Below, piece after piece: positions 44,301 to 48,168 of a stretch of 48,168 bases of DNA. The position numbers and the translations under genes are program-made. This DNA is from Bugula neritina. Taxonomy: Eukaryota > Bryozoa > Gymnolaemata > Cheilostomatida > Bugulidae. The stretch spans positions 13,300,818 to 13,348,985 of the forward strand of contig OZ037772.1 of NCBI GenBank assembly GCA_964035545.1, written 5' to 3'. The notes beneath the pieces were generated by a model, which was given only the letters and a program-made list of their open reading frames with translations, did not search any database and was not told the origin of the DNA. Positions within the stretch are counted from its first letter, which is position 1. Each line of letters begins with the position of its first letter.

Positions 44301-47300
44301 GGGGTTTGGGGTTTGGGTTTGGGGTTTGGGGTTTGGGGTTTGGGGTTTGGGGTTTGGGGTTTGGGGTTTGGGGTTTGGGGTTTGGGGTTTGGGGTTTGGG
44401 GTTTGGGGTTTGGGGTTTGGGGTTTGGGGTTTGGGGTTTGGGGTTTGGGGTTTGGGGTTTGGGGTTTGGGGTTTGGGGTTTGGGGTTTGGGGTTTGGGGT
44501 TTGGGGTTTGGGGTTTGGGGTTTGGGGTTTGGGGTTGGGGTTTGGGGTTTGGGGTTTGGGGTTTGGGGTTTGGGGTTGGGGTTTGGGGTTTGGGGTTTGG
44601 GGTTTGGGGTTTGGGGTTGGGGTTTGGGGTTGGGGTTTGGGGTTTGGGGTTGGGGTTTGGGGTTTGGGGTTTGGGGTTTGGGGTTTGGGTTTGGGGTTTG
44701 GGGTTTGGGGTTTGGGGTTTGGGGTTTGGGGTTTGGGGTTTGGGGTTTGGGGTTTGGGGTTTGGGGTTTGGGGTTTGGGGTTTGGGGTTTGGGGTTTGGG
44801 GTTTGGGGTTTGGGGTTTGGGGTTTGGGGTTTGGGGTTTGGGGTTGGGGTTTGGGGTTTGGGGTTTGGGGTTTGGGGTTTGGGGTTTGGGGTTTGGGGTT
44901 GGGGTTTGGGGTTGGGGTTTGGGGTTTGGGGTTTGGGGTTTGGGGTTTGGGGTTTGGGGTTTGGGGTTTGGGGTTTGGGGTTTGGGGTTTGGGGTTGGGG
45001 TTTGGGGTTTGGGGTTTGGGGTTTGGGGTTTGGGGTTTGGGGTTGGGGTTTGGGGTTTGGGGTTTGGGGTTGGGGTTTGGGGGTTTGGGGTTTGGGGTTT
45101 GGGGTTTGGGGTTTGGGGTTTGGGTTTGGGGTTTGGGGTTGGGGGTTTGGGGTTTGGGGTTTGGGGTTTGGGGGTTGGGGTTTGGGGTTTGGGGTTGGGG
45201 TTTGGGGTTTGGGGTTTGGGGTTTGGGGTTTGGGGTTTGGGGTTTGGGGTTTGGGGTTGGGGTTTGGGTTTGGGGTTTGGGGTTTGGGGTTTGGGGTTTG
45301 GGGTTTGGGGTTTGGGGTTTGGGGTTTGGGGTTGGGGGTTTGGGGTTTGGGGTTGGGGTTTGGGGTGGGGGTTTGGGGGTTGGGGTTTGGGGTTTGGGGT
45401 TTGGGGTTTGGGGTTTGGGGTTTGGGGTTTGGGGTTGGGGTTGGGGTTTGGGGTTTGGGGTTTGGGGTTTGGGGTTTGGGGTTTGGGGTTTGGGGTTTGG
45501 GGTTTGGGGTTTGGGGTTTGGGGTTTGGGGTTTGGGGTTTGGGGTTTGGGGTTGGGGTTTGGGGTTTGGGGTTTGGGGTTTGGGGTTGGGGTTTGGGGTT
45601 TGGGGTTTGGGGTTTGGGGTTTGGGGTTTGGGGTTTGGGGTTTGGGGTTTGGGGTTTGGGGTTTGGGGTTTGGGGTTTGGGGTTTGGGGTTTGGGGTTTG
45701 GGGTTTGGGGTTTGGGGTTTGGGGTTTGGGGTTTGGGGTTTGGGGTTTGGGGTTTGGGGTTTGGGGTTTGGGGTTTGGGGTTTGGGTTTGGGGTTTGGGG
45801 TTTGGGGTTTGGGGTTTGGGGTTTGGGGTTTGGGGTTTGGGGTTTGGGTTTGGGGTTTGGGGTTTGGGGTTTGGGGTTTGGGTTTGGGGTTTGGGGTTTG
45901 GGTTTGGGGTTTGGGGTTTGGGGTTTGGGGTTTGGGGTTTGGGGTTTGGGGTTTGGGGTTTGGGGTTTGGGGTTGGGGTTTGGGGTTTGGGGTTTGGGTT
46001 TGGGGTTTGGGGTTTGGGGTTTGGGGTTTGGGGTTTGGGGTTTGGGGTTTGGGGTTTGGGGTTTGGGGTTTGGGGTTTGGGGTTTGGGGTTTGGGGTTTG
46101 GGGTTTGGGGTTTGGGGTTTGGGGTTTGGGGTTTGGGGTTTGGGGTTGGGGTTTGGGGTTTGGGGTTTGGGGTTTGGGGTTTGGGGTTTGGGGTTTGGGG
46201 TTTGGGGTTTGGGGTTTGGGGTTTGGGGTTTGGGGTTTGGGGTTTGGGGTTTGGGGTTTGGGGTTTGGGGTTTGGGGTTTGGGGTTTGGGGTTTGGGGTT
46301 TGGGGTTTGGGGTTTGGGGTTTGGGGTTTGGGGTTTGGGGTTTGGGGTTTGGGGTTTGGGGTTTGGGGTTTGGGGTTTGGGGTTGGGGTTTGGGGTTTGG
46401 GGTTTGGGGTTTGGGGTTTGGGGTTTGGGGTTTGGGGTTTGGGGTTTGGGGTTTGGGGTTTGGGGTTTGGGGTTTGGGGTTTGGGGTTTGGGGTTTGGGG
46501 TTTGGGGTTGGGGTTTGGGGTTTGGGGTTTGGGGTTTGGGGTTTGGGGTTTGGGGTTTGGGGTTTGGGGTTTGGGGTTGGGGTTTGGGGGTTTGGGGTTT
46601 GGGGTTTGGGGTTTGGGGTTGGGGTTTGGGGTTTGGGGTTGGGGTTTGGGGTTTGGGGTTTGGGGTTTGGGGTTGGGGTTTGGGGTTTGGGGTTTGGGGG
46701 TTTGGGGTTTGGGGTTTGGGGTTTGGGGTTTGGGGTTTGGGGTTGGGGTTTGGGGTTTGGGGTTGGGGTTGGGGTTTGGGGTTTGGGGTTTGGGGTTTGG
46801 GGTTTGGGGTTTGGGGTTTGGGGTTTGGGGTTTGGGGTTTGGGGTTTGGGGTTTGGGGTTTGGGGTTTGGGGTTTGGGGTTTGGGGTTGGGGTTGGGGTT
46901 TGGGGTTTGGGGTTTGGGGTTTGGGTTTGGGGTTGGGGTTTGGGGTTTGGGGTTTGGGGTTGGGGTTTGGGGTTTGGGGTTTGGGGTTTGGGGTTTGGGG
47001 TTTGGGGTTTGGGGTTTGGGGTTTGGGGTTTGGGGTTTGGGGTTTGGGGTTTGGGGTTTGGGGTTTGGGGTTTGGGGTTTGGGGTTTGGGGTTTGGGGTT
47101 TGGGGTTTGGGGTTTGGGGTTTGGGGTTTGGGGTTTGGGGTTTGGGGTTTGGGGTTTGGGGTTGGGGTTTGGGGTGGGTTTGGGGTTTGGGGTTTGGGGT
47201 TTGGGGTTTGGGGTTTGGGGTTTGGGGTTTGGGGTTTGGGGTTTGGGGTTTGGGGTTGGGGTTGGGGGTTTGGGGTTTGGGGGTTTGGGGTTTGGGGTTT

Positions 47301-48168
47301 GGGGTTTGGGGTTTGGGGTTTGGGGTTTGGGGTTTGGGGTTTGGGGTTTGGGGTTTGGGGTTTGGGGTTTGGGGTTTGGGGTTTGGGGTTTGGGGTTTGG
47401 GGTTTGGGGTTTGGGGTTTGGGGGTTTGGGGTTTGGGGTTTGGGGTTTGGGGTTTGGGGTTTGGGGTTTGGGGTTTGGGGTTTGGGGTTTGGGGTTTGGG
47501 GTTTGGGGTTTGGGGTTTGGGGTTTGGGGTTTGGGGTTTGGGGTTTGGGGTTTGGGGTTTGGGGTTTGGGGTTTGGGGTTTGGGGTTTGGGGTTTGGGGT
47601 TGGGGTTTGGGGTTTGGGGTTTGGGGTTTGGGGTTTGGGGTTTGGGGTTTGGGGTTTGGGGTATGGGGTTTGGGGTTTGGGGTTTGGGGTTTGGGGTTTG
47701 GGGTTTGGGGTTTGGGGTTTGGGGTTGGGGTTTGGGGTTTGGGGTTTGGGGGGGTTTGGGGTTTGGGGTTTGGGGTTTGGGGGTTTGGGGTTTGGGGTTT
47801 GGGGTTTGGGGTTTGGGGTTTGGGGTTTGGGGTTTGGGGTTTGGGGTTTGGGGTTTGGGGTTTGGGGTTGGGGTTTGGGGTTTGGGGTTTGGGGTTTGGG
47901 GTTTGGGGTTTGGGGTTTGGGGTTTGGGGTTTGGGGTTTGGGGTTTGGGGTTTGGGGTTTGGGGTTTGGGGTTTGGGTGGGTTTGGGGTTTGGGGTTTGG
48001 GGTTTGGGGTTTGGGGTTTGGGGTTTGGGGTTTGGGGTTTGGGGTTTGGGGTTTGGGGTTTGGGGTTTGGGGTTTGGGGTTTGGGGTTTGGGGTTTGGGG
48101 TTTGGGGTTTGGGGTTTGGGGTTTGGGGTTTGGGTTTGGGGTTTGGGTTTGGGGTTTGGGGTTTGGGG
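38394..48168 (+). repeat. terminal (GGGGTTT)n array, telomere-like
   Basis: About 9.8 kb, near 1400 units, of the heptamer GGGGTTT reaches the last base of the window, with the G-rich strand 5' to 3' toward that end. From 38394 to 40740 the seven-base phase is unbroken. Beyond that, one-base variants appear (GGGGTT, GGGTTT, GGGGGTTT, a few G6). One substitution (GGGGTAT) lies near 47662. The strand polarity, length, G4T3 composition and position fit a telomere or telomere-associated satellite. The usual metazoan TTAGGG is absent. Confidence 0.95.

Noticed and set aside
1-48168. tRNA, rRNA, bacterial operon or viral genes
   Set aside because: No cloverleaf with A/B boxes, no rRNA-like conserved blocks, no operon structure and no viral protein motifs were seen by eye. 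A covariance-model scan would settle tRNAs.

Overview
The window reads as metazoan nuclear DNA. Its genes have many introns with GT/AG ends. It encodes a secreted PAN plus fucolectin-type lectin, a membrane protein with an NHL-like propeller and an EGF module, and broken copies of the proteasome subunit PSMB7 that still contain introns. I cannot name the species. A non-bilaterian or other marine invertebrate is only a guess. The base composition is AT-rich until the last 9.8 kb, which is a pure G/T satellite.

Layout. (1) 146-3212, minus strand: a four-exon gene for a 250-residue secreted lectin. (2) 3213-4274: a head-to-head intergenic gap, mostly a 21-bp tandem array. (3) 4275-12963, plus strand: a twelve-exon gene for an 836-residue protein with two predicted membrane segments. 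Exon phases agree at all eleven junctions and the summed coding length is exactly 2511 nt. Almost every intron of both genes is filled by its own minisatellite, with a different unit in each intron. (4) About 14.6-35.5 kb: a segmentally duplicated block. One copy (L) runs forward. Several more or less truncated copies (R1, R2, R3 and a stub) run in reverse. Together L and R1 make a large imperfect palindrome around a 2.5-kb centre with an AGTC-based satellite. Each unit carries exon-like islands of conserved length with conserved splice sites, and L and R1 run into PSMB7 exons. (5) 35.5-38.4 kb: single-copy AT-rich DNA with a small minisatellite and a promoter-like patch. (6) 38394-48168: a (GGGGTTT)n array running to the window end, with the G-rich strand pointing outward, as a telomere would.

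The overall picture is a chromosome-end or subtelomeric region: two intact-looking cell-surface or secreted genes, then a duplicated and decayed block, then a terminal G-rich array. The lectin and the receptor-like gene are divergently transcribed and may share control sequences. No direct functional link between them is visible. All exon models are read by eye from splice consensus, phase and protein similarity, without transcript data.
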